The notes under the pieces are model-generated. The model was given only the letters and a program-made list of their open reading frames with translations, searched no databases and was not told where the DNA came from. A stretch of 64,000 bases of DNA from Cellulomonas rhizosphaerae (lineage in GTDB: Bacteria; Actinomycetota; Actinomycetes; Actinomycetales; Cellulomonadaceae): NCBI RefSeq assembly GCF_003470205.1, contig NZ_QWKP01000217.1, positions 1 through 64,000 on the forward strand, written 5' to 3'. The translations under genes and the position numbers were made by a program. This document shows positions 36,539 to 47,244 of the stretch, one piece after another. How positions within the stretch are numbered: position 1 is the first letter of the stretch; the number at the start of each line of letters is the position of its first letter.

Positions 36539-38611
36539 GTGACAGACACCATCGAGCCCGCCGTGAGCACGTCCGGCGGGTCCACGCAGTCGATCTCCGC
36601 ACTGCGTCTGCCCGAGCTGCAGGCCCTGGCCAGCGGCCTGGGCGTCAAGGGCACCTCCAAGATGCGCAAGAGCGACCTCGTGGAGGCCATCTCGGCCGCC
36701 CGTGGCGGCAGCCGCCACAGCGCCTCGTCGGCGCTGGACACCCGCCGCGAGCAGACGGTCGCCGTCGCCGACGAGCCGCCCGCCGCCCCGGCGCGCCGCC
36801 GCGTCACGCGCGAGTCCGGCTCCGCCGCGGCTCCCGTGCGCGTCGAGGCCCCCGCCGAGCAGTCCGAGCCCGCGCGCCAGACCGTCCGCCAGCCCGACGC
36901 GCTCGCCGGCCTCGAGGCCGCACTGGACGCCAAGCTGGGCCACGACTCCCGTCCCGCCGCCTCCGAGGCGCACGCCGACGAGTCGCGCGACGACCGTGCG
37001 GCACGCGCCGCGGACGCCGTCGGCTCCGTGACGGGCGAGCGCCGCACGCGCCGCTCGGGCCGTGGCACGGGCGCGCCCCAGGGCGCCGACGAGCAGGACG
37101 CGCCCGAGACCTCGCGCCAGGACGGCCAGCGGCAGCAGGCCGCCCAGCCGCGCCAGGGCGAGCAGGGCACCCGCCAGCAGAACCGGCAGGGCGGCCAGAA
37201 CGGCCAGGGCGCGCAGAACGGCCAAGGCAACCAGAACCAGGCGTCGCAGAACCAGCCGAACGCGAACCAGGCGAACCCGAACCAGCAGACGCAGGGCGAG
37301 TTCGACGACGAGACCGGTGGCCGCCGCCGCCGCTCGCGCGACCGCTACCGCGACCGGGACCGCAAGCGCGGTCGCGGCACCCGCGCGGGCGGTCCGGACC
37401 TGTCGGGTCTCGACGAGATCGAGGTCAGCGACGACGACGTGCTGCTGCCCGTCGCGGGCATCCTCGACGTGCTCGACAGCTACGCGTTCGTCCGCACCTC
37501 GGGCTACCTGCCCGGCCCGGGCGACGTGTACGTCTCCCTGAACCAGGTCAAGAAGTCCGGCCTGCGCCGCGGCGACGCGATCACCGGCGCGGTGCGCCAG
37601 CCGCGCGAGGGCGAGCAGATCCCGCAGGGCAACCGCCCGAGCAAGGTCAACGCGCTCGTCCGGCTCGACTCGGTCAACGGCCTGGACCCCGAGCAGGCGC
37701 GCACGCGCCCCGAGTTCAGCAAGCTCACGCCGCTGTACCCGCAGGAGCGCCTGCGCCTCGAGACCGAGTCCACGCGCCTCACACCGCGCGTGATCGACAT
37801 CGTCGCGCCCATCGGCAAGGGCCAGCGCGGCCTGATCGTCGCGCCCCCCAAGGCCGGCAAGACGATCATCATGCAGCAGATCGCGAACGCCATCGCGATC
37901 AACAACCCCGAGGTCCACCTCATGGTCGTGCTCGTCGACGAGCGCCCCGAAGAGGTCACGGACATGGAGCGGACGGTCAAGGGCGAGGTCATCGCCTCGA
38001 CGTTCGACCGCCCCGCCTCGGACCACACGATCGTCGCCGAGCTCGCGATCGAGCGCGCCAAGCGCCTGGTCGAGCTCGGCCAGGACGTCGTCGTGCTGCT
38101 CGACTCGCTGACCCGCCTCTCGCGCGCCTACAACCTGGCCGCCCCGGCGTCGGGCCGCATCCTGTCCGGTGGTGTCGACGCCTCGGCGCTCTACCCGCCC
38201 AAGCGGTTCTTCGGCGCGGCGCGCAACATCGAGAACGGTGGCTCGCTCACCATCCTGGCCTCAGCCCTGGTCGAGACCGGCTCCAAGATGGACGAGGTCA
38301 TCTTCGAGGAGTTCAAGGGCACCGGGAACATGGAGCTGCGCCTGTCCCGCTCGCTCGCGGACAAGCGCATCTTCCCGGCGGTCGACGTCAACGCGTCGAG
38401 CACCCGCCGCGAGGAGGTCCTGCTCTCGCACGACGAGCTCAAGATCGTCTACAAGCTGCGCCGCGTGATGGGCGCGCTCGACCAGACGCAGGCCATCGAG
38501 CTGCTGCTCGGCAAGCTGCGCGAGACGAAGTCCAACGTGGAGTTCCTGCTCCAGGTGCAGAAGACGACGCCCGGCAGCTGGGGCGAGGAGAACGCGGGCC
38601 GGACGGTCTGA
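36539..38611 (+). CDS. rho: Transcription termination factor Rho
   Basis: A 690-residue hexameric RNA-dependent ATPase that ends transcription. The N-terminal SAP-like helical domain ([26 protein letters not shown], split) is followed by a long disordered insertion (about 95-260) rich in Ala/Arg and then Gln/Asn/Gly. After that come the cold-shock RNA-binding domain ([20 protein letters not shown]) and the ATPase: Walker [22 protein letters not shown], Walker [17 protein letters not shown]-loop [21 protein letters not shown] and the R-loop. GTG 36539 has AAAGG seven bases upstream. The insertion is typical of actinobacterial Rho, though the Q/N-rich tract is striking. Confidence 0.96.
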   Translation: MTDTIEPAVSTSGGSTQSISALRLPELQALASGLGVKGTSKMRKSDLVEAISAARGGSRHSASSALDTRREQTVAVADEPPAAPARRRVTRESGSAAAPVRVEAPAEQSEPARQTVRQPDALAGLEAALDAKLGHDSRPAASEAHADESRDDRAARAADAVGSVTGERRTRRSGRGTGAPQGADEQDAPETSRQDGQRQQAAQPRQGEQGTRQQNRQGGQNGQGAQNGQGNQNQASQNQPNANQANPNQQTQGEFDDETGGRRRRSRDRYRDRDRKRGRGTRAGGPDLSGLDEIEVSDDDVLLPVAGILDVLDSYAFVRTSGYLPGPGDVYVSLNQVKKSGLRRGDAITGAVRQPREGEQIPQGNRPSKVNALVRLDSVNGLDPEQARTRPEFSKLTPLYPQERLRLETESTRLTPRVIDIVAPIGKGQRGLIVAPPKAGKTIIMQQIANAIAINNPEVHLMVVLVDERPEEVTDMERTVKGEVIASTFDRPASDHTIVAELAIERAKRLVELGQDVVVLLDSLTRLSRAYNLAAPASGRILSGGVDASALYPPKRFFGAARNIENGGSLTILASALVETGSKMDEVIFEEFKGTGNMELRLSRSLADKRIFPAVDVNASSTRREEVLLSHDELKIVYKLRRVMGALDQTQAIELLLGKLRETKSNVEFLLQVQKTTPGSWGEENAGRTV

Positions 38612-38623
38612 CGCGCAATCCGG

Positions 38624-38654
38624 TCGGCCCTCACCTCGTCGGGGTGGGGGCCGA
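38624..38654 (+). terminator. Hairpin after rho
   Basis: A 12-base stem with one G-T pair (TCGGCCCTCACC against GGTGGGGGCCGA), 12 bases after the rho stop. Confidence 0.7.
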
Positions 38655-38710
38655 TCTGCGTTGTCGGACCCCGGTGCGACGATCGAGGTCCGAGCACGAA
38701 GGAGGGCGTC

Positions 38711-39034
38711 ATGGTCGACGAGGCGTTGGCTGACCGGGTGCGGCCCCTGCTCGCGGGGCTTGCCGAGGTCACCGAGAAGCGGATGTTCGGCGGGCTCGCG
38801 TTCCTCGTCGGCGGGAGCATGGCCGTCGCGGTGAGCAGCCACGGCGGCCTCATGGTCCGGGTCGCGCCCGACGAGACCGCCGAGCTGCTCCGGGAACCGG
38901 GGACCAGACCCATGGAGATGCGCGGTCGCCCGATGAAGGGCTGGATCCGCGTGGACGCCGGCGCGGCGCAGGACGACGACGAGCTCGCCCGGTGGGTCGG
39001 ATTCGGTGTCGATCGGGCGAGCGCGCTCGGCTGA
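38711..39034 (+). CDS. TfoX N-terminal domain protein
   Basis: A 107-residue small cytoplasmic protein comprising only the TfoX/Sxy N-terminal fold: RMFGGLAFLVGGSMAVAV, GGLMVRVAPDE and the terminal GWIRVD/VGFGVDRA segment. GGAGG precedes the ATG by seven bases. In gamma-proteobacteria TfoX activates competence genes, but stand-alone TfoX-N proteins of actinobacteria have no known role. It is monocistronic after the rho terminator, and its stop is one base from that of a convergent small gene. Confidence 0.85.
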   Translation: MVDEALADRVRPLLAGLAEVTEKRMFGGLAFLVGGSMAVAVSSHGGLMVRVAPDETAELLREPGTRPMEMRGRPMKGWIRVDAGAAQDDDELARWVGFGVDRASALG

Positions 39035-39035
39035 G

Positions 39036-39215
39036 CTACACCAGCCGGTGGAACAGCTCGGCAGCGGTTGCGGCGTTCGCGCGGGCCGGCCAGTGATGGA
39101 CGAACGCGCGGCTGTGGCCGCAGCGCACGCAGGTGAACGTGCGCATGATGTGGGTTCCGGGCTCGGGCGTCCGGCCGTCGGGGTCTCCGCGGTAGACGTG
39201 CAGGCACACCGTCAT
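39036..39215 (-). CDS. Small CxxC protein, 59 residues
   Basis: A short frame with ATG 39215 preceded at ten bases by AGGAG. The product begins MTVCLHVYRGDPDGRTPEPG, has a CVRCGH knuckle in the middle and ends AAELFHRLV. The single CxxC plus nearby His (HSRAFVHHW) could bind one zinc. There is no signal peptide or membrane helix. It is convergent with the TfoX-N gene. It is not recognised as a named family; the composition and ribosome site argue that it is real. Confidence 0.55.
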   Translation of the reverse strand: MTVCLHVYRGDPDGRTPEPGTHIMRTFTCVRCGHSRAFVHHWPARANAATAAELFHRLV

Positions 39216-39375
39216 TGGTGCTCAGCTCCTCGGTGGGATCGGTGAGCCCATCGTGGCCCTCGGTCACCCGTCCCGGCGCGTGTGCGCAGCGGGGGAGCGC
39301 GGGACGTCCACGATGTGAGATACCACGGCCTGCGTGGCCAGTGACCTGCGGCGACGCGCGTCCGAATCGGCGCGG

Positions 39376-40506
39376 TCAGGAGGCGCCCAGGTACTCCCGG
39401 CACGTCGCGGCGATGTCGTCCCACTGCCAGTCGGCCCGGGCCCGCGCCCGGCCGGCCACGCCCATCGCCCGGGCCTTGGCCGGGTCGGTCAGCAGCTCGA
39501 CGATCCGCGCGGCGATCTCGTCGGGCGAGGTCGGGTCCACGACGTAGCCGGTGACGCCGTCGTCGACCGCGTCGGGTGCGCCGCCGGACCGGCCGACGAT
39601 GACCGGCTTCTCGCACGAGGCGGCCTCGAGGAACACGATCCCCAGCCCTTCGGGCTCGAGCCCGGCCAGGCGCGTGCGGGACGGCATCGCGAACACGTCG
39701 GCCGCGTCGAAGTAGGGCGGGATCTCGGCCCACGTGACGGCCCCGGTGAACGTGACCGCGTCGGCGAGGCCGAGCCGCGCGACCTGCTTGTCGAGCGCCG
39801 CGCGGTGCTTGCCGTCGCCGACGATCAGCAGCCGCGCGCCGGGCACCGCGCGCTGCACGGCCGGCCAGGCGGCGATGAGCTGGTCCTGCCCCTTGCGGGC
39901 CACGAGCCGCGCAGCGCACACGACGAGCGGGGCGTCCTGGAGGCCGAGCGACGCGCGGACCGTGTCGCCGCCGCAGCCGGGGTAGAAGCGAGCCGAGTCG
40001 ACACCGGGCGCGAGCCGCTGCTGGTGCGAACGGCCGGTGTCGGACAGTCCGCGGGCGATCTGGTCGCGGCACCAGCCGGAGATGTACGTGAGCACGTCGA
40101 CCGAGTCGCCGATCCGGCGCAGCAGGCTGCGCATCACGGGTACCCGCGCCCACCAGACCTCGTGCCCGTGCGTGATCGCGACGACGCGCTGCGCACCCGC
40201 CTCCCGCAGTGCCGGAGCCAGCAGGCCCAGGGGAGCGGACGCGCCGAACAGCACGCGGTCGCAGCCGTGCTCGTGGAACGCCGCCACCACGTCGCGGCTC
40301 ACCCGTCGCGTCGGCAGCAGCATCGAGGTGCGGTCGCGGATCACCGGGTAGGGCAGCGTCGCGTCGTAGGCCGCGTCGCCGGGCATCGAGGAGGTGTAGA
40401 CGACGACCTCGCCCGCCGGGAAGCGGTCGCACAGCGCGGCAACGAAGGCCTCGATGCCGCCCTGGCGCGTCGGGAAGTCGTTGGTCACGACGAGCGTGCG
40501 CGGCAC
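39376..40506 (-). CDS. pimB: GT4 mannosyltransferase, PimB-like
   Basis: A 376-residue GT-B glycosyltransferase. Seen are [18 protein letters not shown] at the N-terminus, [12 protein letters not shown], the linker region [26 protein letters not shown], and the nucleotide-sugar motif [21 protein letters not shown] with the E-x7-E pair. This fits PimB' (Rv2188c), which adds the second mannose to phosphatidylinositol monomannoside from GDP-mannose on the inner membrane face. The start is GTG 40506, with AGGAGG seven bases upstream; a longer frame to 40929 crosses a hairpin and has no ribosome site. It is divergent from rpmE. Confidence 0.82.
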   Translation of the reverse strand: MPRTLVVTNDFPTRQGGIEAFVAALCDRFPAGEVVVYTSSMPGDAAYDATLPYPVIRDRTSMLLPTRRVSRDVVAAFHEHGCDRVLFGASAPLGLLAPALREAGAQRVVAITHGHEVWWARVPVMRSLLRRIGDSVDVLTYISGWCRDQIARGLSDTGRSHQQRLAPGVDSARFYPGCGGDTVRASLGLQDAPLVVCAARLVARKGQDQLIAAWPAVQRAVPGARLLIVGDGKHRAALDKQVARLGLADAVTFTGAVTWAEIPPYFDAADVFAMPSRTRLAGLEPEGLGIVFLEAASCEKPVIVGRSGGAPDAVDDGVTGYVVDPTSPDEIAARIVELLTDPAKARAMGVAGRARARADWQWDDIAATCREYLGAS

Positions 40507-40544
40507 AGATGTCCTCCTGGTCTCGGGGCCGCCCCATCCTAGGT

Positions 40545-40640
40545 GGCCCGAGGTAGCCGCACTTGTGACACGAGTGAACCCCTGGGGTGCGAATCGGCCC
40601 CAGGAGGTGACTCGCGTACCAAGTGCGGCTATCTCGGGCC
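40545..40640. repeat. 96-base imperfect inverted repeat (hairpin) upstream of pimB and rpmE
   Basis: Two 43-base arms (40545-40587 and 40598-40640) are mostly complementary around a ten-base loop. Matching blocks are GGCCCGAG, TAGCCGCACTTG, CGAGT and CCTGGGG, with mismatched patches between. It lies between two divergent genes, so it cannot be a simple terminator for either. It could be a miniature mobile or REP-like element, a paired regulator site or a folded 5' leader. Only the structure is certain. It is the main feature of the 328-base gene-free stretch 40507-40834. Confidence 0.8.
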
Positions 40641-40732
40641 GGGTCGGCGCGGGAGGGTGGCGACGAGAGGTCGCGGCGGGAGTCCGGGCCGTGTCGCCGG
40701 CCGGGGCGATCCGGGCCGCCGGATCGGGAAGA

Positions 40733-40762
40733 TTTCGGGTACCGGCCCTGTTCTGGCAGAAT
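40733..40762 (+). promoter_or_regulatory. Candidate rpmE promoter
   Basis: An extended -10-like TGG-CAGAAT (40757-40762) with TTTCGG 18 bases upstream, about 70 bases before the rpmE start. Both boxes are weak, so the call rests mainly on position. Confidence 0.35.
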
Positions 40763-40834
40763 GTCCCGCTGGTCTGCGGTTCACCCGCGCGAGTCACGTG
40801 TGGGACCCGGAGACACCCGAACGAGGAGATCCTT

Positions 40835-41047
40835 GTGAAGTCTGACATCCACCCCGAGTACGTGACCACCGAGGTCACGTGCACGTGCGGCAGCACCTTC
40901 GTCACCCGCTCCACCGTGACGAGCGGCAAGATCCACGCCGACGTCTGCAGCGCCTGCCACCCGTTCTACACGGGCAAGCAGAAGATCCTCGACACCGGCG
41001 GCCGCGTCGCCCGCTTCGAGGCGCGCTACGGCAAGAAGGCCGACTAG
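40835..41047 (+). CDS. rpmE: 50S ribosomal protein L31, zinc-binding form
   Basis: A 70-residue ribosomal protein of the large subunit, bridging to the small subunit head. KSDIHPEY starts the protein, followed by TCTCGSTF and [13 protein letters not shown]. The CxC and CxxC cysteines make this the zinc-containing C+ form, not the Zn-starvation paralogue. GTG 40835 has AGGAG seven bases upstream. A strong hairpin follows the stop, so rpmE is its own transcription unit ahead of prfA. Confidence 0.97.
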   Translation: MKSDIHPEYVTTEVTCTCGSTFVTRSTVTSGKIHADVCSACHPFYTGKQKILDTGGRVARFEARYGKKAD

Positions 41048-41053
41048 CACTCC

Positions 41054-41122
41054 CACAGCGCCGGTGCCCCAGCGCGGACGACTGCCCTCCATGGCAGTGT
41101 CCGTGCGGGCACCGGCGCTGTG
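41054..41122 (+). terminator. Long terminator after rpmE
   Basis: A 69-base hairpin with a perfect 16-base outer stem (CACAGCGCCGGTGCCC with complement) and an inner stem around CTCCAT, seven bases past the rpmE stop. Confidence 0.85.
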
Positions 41123-41194
41123 TCGTTTCCCGGGCCCGATCCCGCGACCGCCCGGTGTCGTCCCCCGCGCACGTCCCATGACAGGAGCTCCTCC

Positions 41195-42280
41195 GTGAGC
41201 GACGCCTTCGCCGCAGCACTGCCGCTGCTCGCCGAGCACGCGCAGATCGAGGCGCAGCTGGCGGACCCCGCCGTGCACGCCGACGCCGGTCGCGCCCGCA
41301 CGCTCGGCCGCCGGTACGCCGAGCTCGGGCGGGTCGCCCAGGCCTACAAGGCGTGGGAGGCCGCGTCCGACGACGCGCAGGCCGCCGCTGAGCTCGCCGA
41401 GGACCCGGCGTTCGCCGCCGAGCTCCCCGAGCTGCGTGCCGCGGCCGACGAGGCCGCCGCGCGGCTGCGCAACGTCCTGATCCCGCGCGACCCCGACGAC
41501 GCGCGCGACGTGATCCTCGAGGTCAAGGCGGGCGAGGGCGGCGAGGAGTCGGCCCTGTTCGCGGCAGACCTGCTGCGGATGTACACCCGCTACGCGGAGA
41601 AGATGGGCTGGGCGACCCAGCTCCTCGAGGCCACCGAGTCGGACATGGGCGGCTACAAGGACGCGCAGCTCGCGGTGAAGTCCCGCGGCGCGACCGCCCC
41701 CGAGGACGGCGTGTGGGCGCACCTGAAGTACGAGGGGGGCGTGCACCGCGTGCAGCGCGTGCCGGTCACCGAGTCGCAGGGGCGCATCCACACGTCGGCC
41801 GCCGGCGTGCTCGTCTTCCCGGAGGCGGACGACGAGGGCGAGGTGGAGATCGACCAGAACGACCTGCGCATCGACGTCTACCGCTCGTCCGGACCCGGCG
41901 GCCAGTCCGTCAACACGACGGACTCCGCGGTCCGCATCACGCACGTGCCGACCGGCATCGTCGTGTCGATGCAGAACGAGAAGTCGCAGCTGCAGAACCG
42001 CGAGCAGGCCATGCGCGTGCTGCGCGCCCGGCTGCTCGCGGCGCGCCAGGAGGAGGCGGCCGCCGCCGCGAGCGAGGCGCGCCGCTCGCAGGTCCGCACG
42101 GTCGACCGCTCCGAGCGCATCCGCACCTACAACTTCCCCGAGAACCGGATCGCGGACCACCGCACCGGCTACAAGGCGTACAACCTCGACGCGGTGCTCG
42201 GCGGTGACCTGCAGCCCGTCGTGCAGTCCGCGATCGACGCCGACGAGGCCGCACGCCTGGCGGCCGCGGGGGACCAGTGA
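41195..42280 (+). CDS. prfA: Peptide chain release factor 1
   Basis: A 361-residue class I release factor reading UAA and UAG. The catalytic [20 protein letters not shown] contains the GGQ whose Gln is methylated by PrmC, encoded next. The codon-recognition region [19 protein letters not shown] carries the PxT tripeptide as PVT. GTG 41195 follows AGGAG. The stop overlaps the prmC start, and the coupling of RF1 with its methyltransferase is a conserved arrangement. Confidence 0.97.
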   Translation: MSDAFAAALPLLAEHAQIEAQLADPAVHADAGRARTLGRRYAELGRVAQAYKAWEAASDDAQAAAELAEDPAFAAELPELRAAADEAAARLRNVLIPRDPDDARDVILEVKAGEGGEESALFAADLLRMYTRYAEKMGWATQLLEATESDMGGYKDAQLAVKSRGATAPEDGVWAHLKYEGGVHRVQRVPVTESQGRIHTSAAGVLVFPEADDEGEVEIDQNDLRIDVYRSSGPGGQSVNTTDSAVRITHVPTGIVVSMQNEKSQLQNREQAMRVLRARLLAARQEEAAAAASEARRSQVRTVDRSERIRTYNFPENRIADHRTGYKAYNLDAVLGGDLQPVVQSAIDADEAARLAAAGDQ

Positions 42281-43179
42281 GCGAAGCAGCGAGGCTGGGC
42301 GTGCGCGAGCTGGTCGAGGGCGCGACCAGGCTCCTCGCCGAGGCCGGCGTCGGCTCGCCGCGGGTCGACGCGATCGAGCTGGCCGCGTTCGCGCTGGGCC
42401 TGGACCGGCTCGAGCTCGTGCTCGCCCCGCCCGCGCCCGAGGGCTTCGCGCTCGAGTACGCCGGGCTCGTCGAGCGCCGCCGCCTGCGCGAGCCGCTGCA
42501 GCACATCACGGGCCGCACGGGCTTCCGCTACCTGACGATGGCCGTCGAGGCGGGCGTGTTCGTGCCGCGCCCCGAGACCGAGGTCGTCGCGCAGGTCGCG
42601 GTCGACGAGGCCGCGCGGCTCGTCGCCGCCGGCGAGCGACCGCTCGTCGTCGACCTCTGCACCGGGGCCGGCGGGATCGCGGTGTCGGTGGCGACCGAGG
42701 TGCCCGCCGCGAGGGTCTGGGCCGTCGACGCCTCGCCTGCCGCGGTCGCGCTGACGCGCCGCAACGGTGCCGGCGCCGACCTCGACGTGCGCGAGGGCGA
42801 CGTCCGCGACGAGACCCTGCTCGCGGAGCTGGACGGCACGGTCGACGTGCTCGTCTCGAACCCGCCCTACATCCCGCCCGACGCCGTGCCCGTCGACCCC
42901 GAGGTGCGCGACCACGACCCCGACCTCGCCCTCTACGGCGGCGGCGCGGACGGGCTCGACATCCCCCGCGCGGTCATCCGGGCCGCGGCGCGCCTGCTCA
43001 AGCCCGGCGGTCTGCTCGTCATGGAGCACGCCGAGGTGCAGGACGCGCAGGCGCGCGACGCGGCGGCCGTGGCCGGGGCGTTCACCGCGATCGAGAGCCG
43101 CCCGGACCTCACGGGTCGGCCGCGCATGCTCGTCGCGCGCCGGATCGGGCCGCTCTCCGTGACAGACTCGCAGCCGTGA
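42277..43179 (+). CDS. prmC: Release factor glutamine methyltransferase
   Basis: A 300-residue SAM-dependent enzyme that N5-methylates the GGQ glutamine of release factors. The N-terminal five-helix domain includes [14 protein letters not shown]. The methyltransferase core has [25 protein letters not shown] (SAM loop) and the catalytic [11 protein letters not shown] 42277 overlaps prfA (GTGA), and the stop overlaps tsaC in the same way. Confidence 0.96.
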   Translation: MSEAARLGVRELVEGATRLLAEAGVGSPRVDAIELAAFALGLDRLELVLAPPAPEGFALEYAGLVERRRLREPLQHITGRTGFRYLTMAVEAGVFVPRPETEVVAQVAVDEAARLVAAGERPLVVDLCTGAGGIAVSVATEVPAARVWAVDASPAAVALTRRNGAGADLDVREGDVRDETLLAELDGTVDVLVSNPPYIPPDAVPVDPEVRDHDPDLALYGGGADGLDIPRAVIRAAARLLKPGGLLVMEHAEVQDAQARDAAAVAGAFTAIESRPDLTGRPRMLVARRIGPLSVTDSQP

Positions 43180-43844
43180 ACGAGCGGATCCGACCGGCAG
43201 GTGACCCGACGAGCTGGGGCCCCGCGGTCGACGAGGCGGTCAACGCCCTGTCCCGCGGCGGCCTCGTGGTGCTGCCGACCGACACGGTCTACGGCATCGC
43301 CGCGGACGCCTTCGCGCCCACGGCGGTCCAGGCGCTGCTCGACGCCAAGGGCCGCGGCCGGCAGATGCCGCCGCCCGTGCTGATCCCCGCGGTCGGCACG
43401 ATGGCGGGGCTCGCGACCGACGTGCCCGATGCGGCGCACGCGCTCGCCGAGGCCTTCTGGCCCGGTGGCCTGACGATCATCGTCGCCGCGCAGCCCTCGC
43501 TCGCCTGGGACCTGGGCGAGACGCGCGGCACGGTCGCGCTGCGGGTGCCGGACCACGACACCGCGCTCGCGCTGCTACGCCGCACGGGCCCGCTCGCGGT
43601 CTCGAGCGCCAACCGCACGGGCTCGCCCGCGGCGCTGACGGCGGGGGAGGCCTTCGAGCAGCTCGGCGCCTCGGTCGACGTCTACCTCGACGCCGGTCAG
43701 GCGCCCGGCGGGGTCTCGTCGAGCATCGTCGACGCGACCACGCCCACCCTGCGCCTCGTGCGCGCGGGTGCGATCAGCCTCGAGCGCCTGTGCGAGGTCG
43801 CGCACGTCGTCGGGCCCGACGACGACGAGGGCGCCGCCGGGTGA
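43176..43844 (+). CDS. tsaC: L-threonylcarbamoyladenylate synthase
   Basis: A 222-residue YrdC/Sua5-type protein that makes threonylcarbamoyl-AMP for the t6A modification of ANN-decoding tRNAs. Signature segments are VVLPTDTVYGIAADAF, AKGRGRQMPPPVLI, FWPGGLTIIV, TVALRVPDHD and AVSSANRTGSPAALTA. It lacks the extra C-terminal domain of Sua5, so it is the short TsaC form. GTG 43176 overlaps the prmC stop, and the stop overlaps the next gene. Confidence 0.94.
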   Translation: MNERIRPAGDPTSWGPAVDEAVNALSRGGLVVLPTDTVYGIAADAFAPTAVQALLDAKGRGRQMPPPVLIPAVGTMAGLATDVPDAAHALAEAFWPGGLTIIVAAQPSLAWDLGETRGTVALRVPDHDTALALLRRTGPLAVSSANRTGSPAALTAGEAFEQLGASVDVYLDAGQAPGGVSSSIVDATTPTLRLVRAGAISLERLCEVAHVVGPDDDEGAAG

Positions 43845-44986
43845 GGGTCTACCTGCTCGTCCTGCTCATGGCGGCCGCCATCGCCTACCTGGCGACGCCG
43901 CTGGCACGCTGGTGCGCCCTGCGCTGGGGCGCGATCACCGCAGTCCGCGACCGCGACGTGCACGCGATCCCCACGCCTCGCCTGGGCGGCATGGCGATGT
44001 TCGCCGGCATCGCGCTCGCGATCGTCATGGCCTCCCAGCTGCCGTTCCTGTCCGCGGTCTACGACAACCCCAAGCCTCTCGTCGGCATCGTCGGGGGAGC
44101 GGCGCTGGTCTGCGCGCTCGGCGTGGCCGACGACATCTGGGACCTGGACTGGCTCACCAAGCTCATGGGGCAGGTGCTGGCCGCGGGGTTCCTCGCCTGG
44201 CAGGGCGTGCTGCTCTACCAGCTGCCCATCGGCGGGGTGACGGTCGGCTCGACCCGGATGTGGACGTTCCTCACCATCCTCACGGTGGTGATCGCGATGA
44301 ACGCGGTGAACTTCGTCGACGGGCTCGACGGCCTCGCCGCGGGTGTGCTGGCGATCGGCGGTACCGCGTTCCTGCTCTACTCCTACCTGCTCACCAAGAA
44401 CACGAGCTCGGACTACGCGAGCCTGGCGACCCTCGTGCTGGCCGTGCTGGTCGGCGCGTGCGTGGGGTTCCTGCCGCACAACGTCTACCCGGCACGCATC
44501 TTCATGGGCGACTCCGGCGCGATGCTGCTCGGATTCGTGTTCTCGGCGGCGGCCGTCGTCGTGACCGGCCAGATCGACCCCGAGTCGGTCTCCGAGCGCG
44601 CATCGTTCCCCGCGTTCCTGCCCATGCTGCTGCCGTTCGCGGTGCTGCTGCTGCCGCTGCTGGACATGGCGCTCGCGCTGGTCAGGCGCGTCGGCGCGGG
44701 CAAGTCCCCGTTCCACCCCGACCGCATGCACCTGCACCACCGACTGCTCGGCCTGGGCCACTCGCACCGCCGCGCGGTCGTCATCATGTACGTCTGGACG
44801 GCGGTGATCGCGTTCGGCGTCGCAGCCCTCGTGCTGTTCTCGACGACGGTCGTGGTGTGGCTGCTCGTCGTCGGCGTCGTGCTCGCGCTGGCAGCCACCC
44901 TGGGCCCGCTGCGCGGCCGTCGACGCCGCCCGCCGCCGCCCGTCGAGACCACGAAGACCGAGAAGACCACGGAGCCAGCTCGATGA
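43841..44986 (+). CDS. wecA: Polyprenyl-phosphate GlcNAc-1-phosphate transferase, WecA/Rfe-like
   Basis: A 381-residue membrane enzyme of the MraY/WecA/TagO superfamily with about 11 helices. TPRLGGMAMF, GVADDIWDLDW (Mg2+ aspartates), NAVNFVDGLDGLAAG, FMGDSGAMLLGF and the HPDRMHLHHRLL histidine loop are diagnostic. It transfers GlcNAc-1-phosphate to decaprenyl or undecaprenyl phosphate on the cytoplasmic face, starting a wall polysaccharide. In mycobacteria the equivalent (Rv1302) sits at the same place before atpI-atpB and primes the arabinogalactan linker. Which polymer it serves here is unknown. Start GTG 43841 overlaps tsaC. Confidence 0.9.
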   Translation: MRVYLLVLLMAAAIAYLATPLARWCALRWGAITAVRDRDVHAIPTPRLGGMAMFAGIALAIVMASQLPFLSAVYDNPKPLVGIVGGAALVCALGVADDIWDLDWLTKLMGQVLAAGFLAWQGVLLYQLPIGGVTVGSTRMWTFLTILTVVIAMNAVNFVDGLDGLAAGVLAIGGTAFLLYSYLLTKNTSSDYASLATLVLAVLVGACVGFLPHNVYPARIFMGDSGAMLLGFVFSAAAVVVTGQIDPESVSERASFPAFLPMLLPFAVLLLPLLDMALALVRRVGAGKSPFHPDRMHLHHRLLGLGHSHRRAVVIMYVWTAVIAFGVAALVLFSTTVVVWLLVVGVVLALAATLGPLRGRRRRPPPPVETTKTEKTTEPAR

Positions 44987-45471
44987 CCACCCCCAGCCCC
45001 GCCCCCCTGTCCGAGGCCGCCGCTGCCGACGCGTTCCGCCGCGCGCTGCGGGACATGTTCTGGATGCTCGGCGCCCTGCTCGTGCTCGGCGTCGGCATCG
45101 GCGCGCTCACCGCGGGCCTCAAGGGCGTCTGGGGTGCGCTGCTCGGCGTCGCGCTCGCGCTGATCTTCTCGGGCACCACGGTGATCTCGGTCCTGCGGAC
45201 GGTGAACACCTCGCCGGCCCACACCACGGCGGTCATCATGGGCGCCTGGCTGGGCAAGATCGTGGTCGTCTTCGTCGCGCTCGCCGTGCTCGGCCAGTTC
45301 GACTTCTACAACCGCACGGTGCTCGGTCTCGTGCTGTTCGCCGGGGTCCTGGGCTCGGCGATCCTGGACGCGCGCGCCGTGCAGCGCGGGCGGATCCCCT
45401 ACATCGAGCCGACGCCCTCCGCCGGAGCCCTCGGCGAGGGCGGCCCGGGTCCGGAGTCATCCGTTTCATAG
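44983..45471 (+). CDS. atpI: AtpI-like ATP synthase accessory membrane protein
   Basis: A 162-residue membrane protein with four helices (about 25-45, 48-70, 80-105, 112-130), located as expected directly before atpB. AtpI proteins aid assembly of the c-ring or Mg2+ uptake. This actinobacterial version has little sequence signature, so the name rests on position and topology. ATG 44983 overlaps the wecA stop. The stop codon sits within an iron-box-like sequence. Confidence 0.75.
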   Translation: MTTPSPAPLSEAAAADAFRRALRDMFWMLGALLVLGVGIGALTAGLKGVWGALLGVALALIFSGTTVISVLRTVNTSPAHTTAVIMGAWLGKIVVVFVALAVLGQFDFYNRTVLGLVLFAGVLGSAILDARAVQRGRIPYIEPTPSAGALGEGGPGPESSVS

Positions 45472-45486
45472 GTTAGGCTTCCCCCA
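45468..45486 (+). promoter_or_regulatory. Iron-box-like sequence / possible promoter before atpB
   Basis: ATAGGTTAGGCTTCCCCCA matches the DtxR consensus at 14 of 19 positions. The left half, TAGGTTAGGCT, is perfect but the right half is poor. It may instead be a -10 element (TAGGTT or TAGGCT) of the atpB promoter. Confidence 0.3.
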
Positions 45487-45545
45487 ACCACGACGGCCGA
45501 CCGCGCTGAGTGTGCCCGCACTGACGCGGCACCGCGCATCGAACT

Positions 45546-47243
<1,698 letters not shown>

Positions 47244-47244
<1 letters not shown>

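Noticed and set aside
40507-40929. N-terminal extension of pimB through the 96-base hairpin
   Set aside because: GTG 40506 has a good AGGAGG site and gives the normal PimB N-terminus; the upstream part is also antisense to rpmE.
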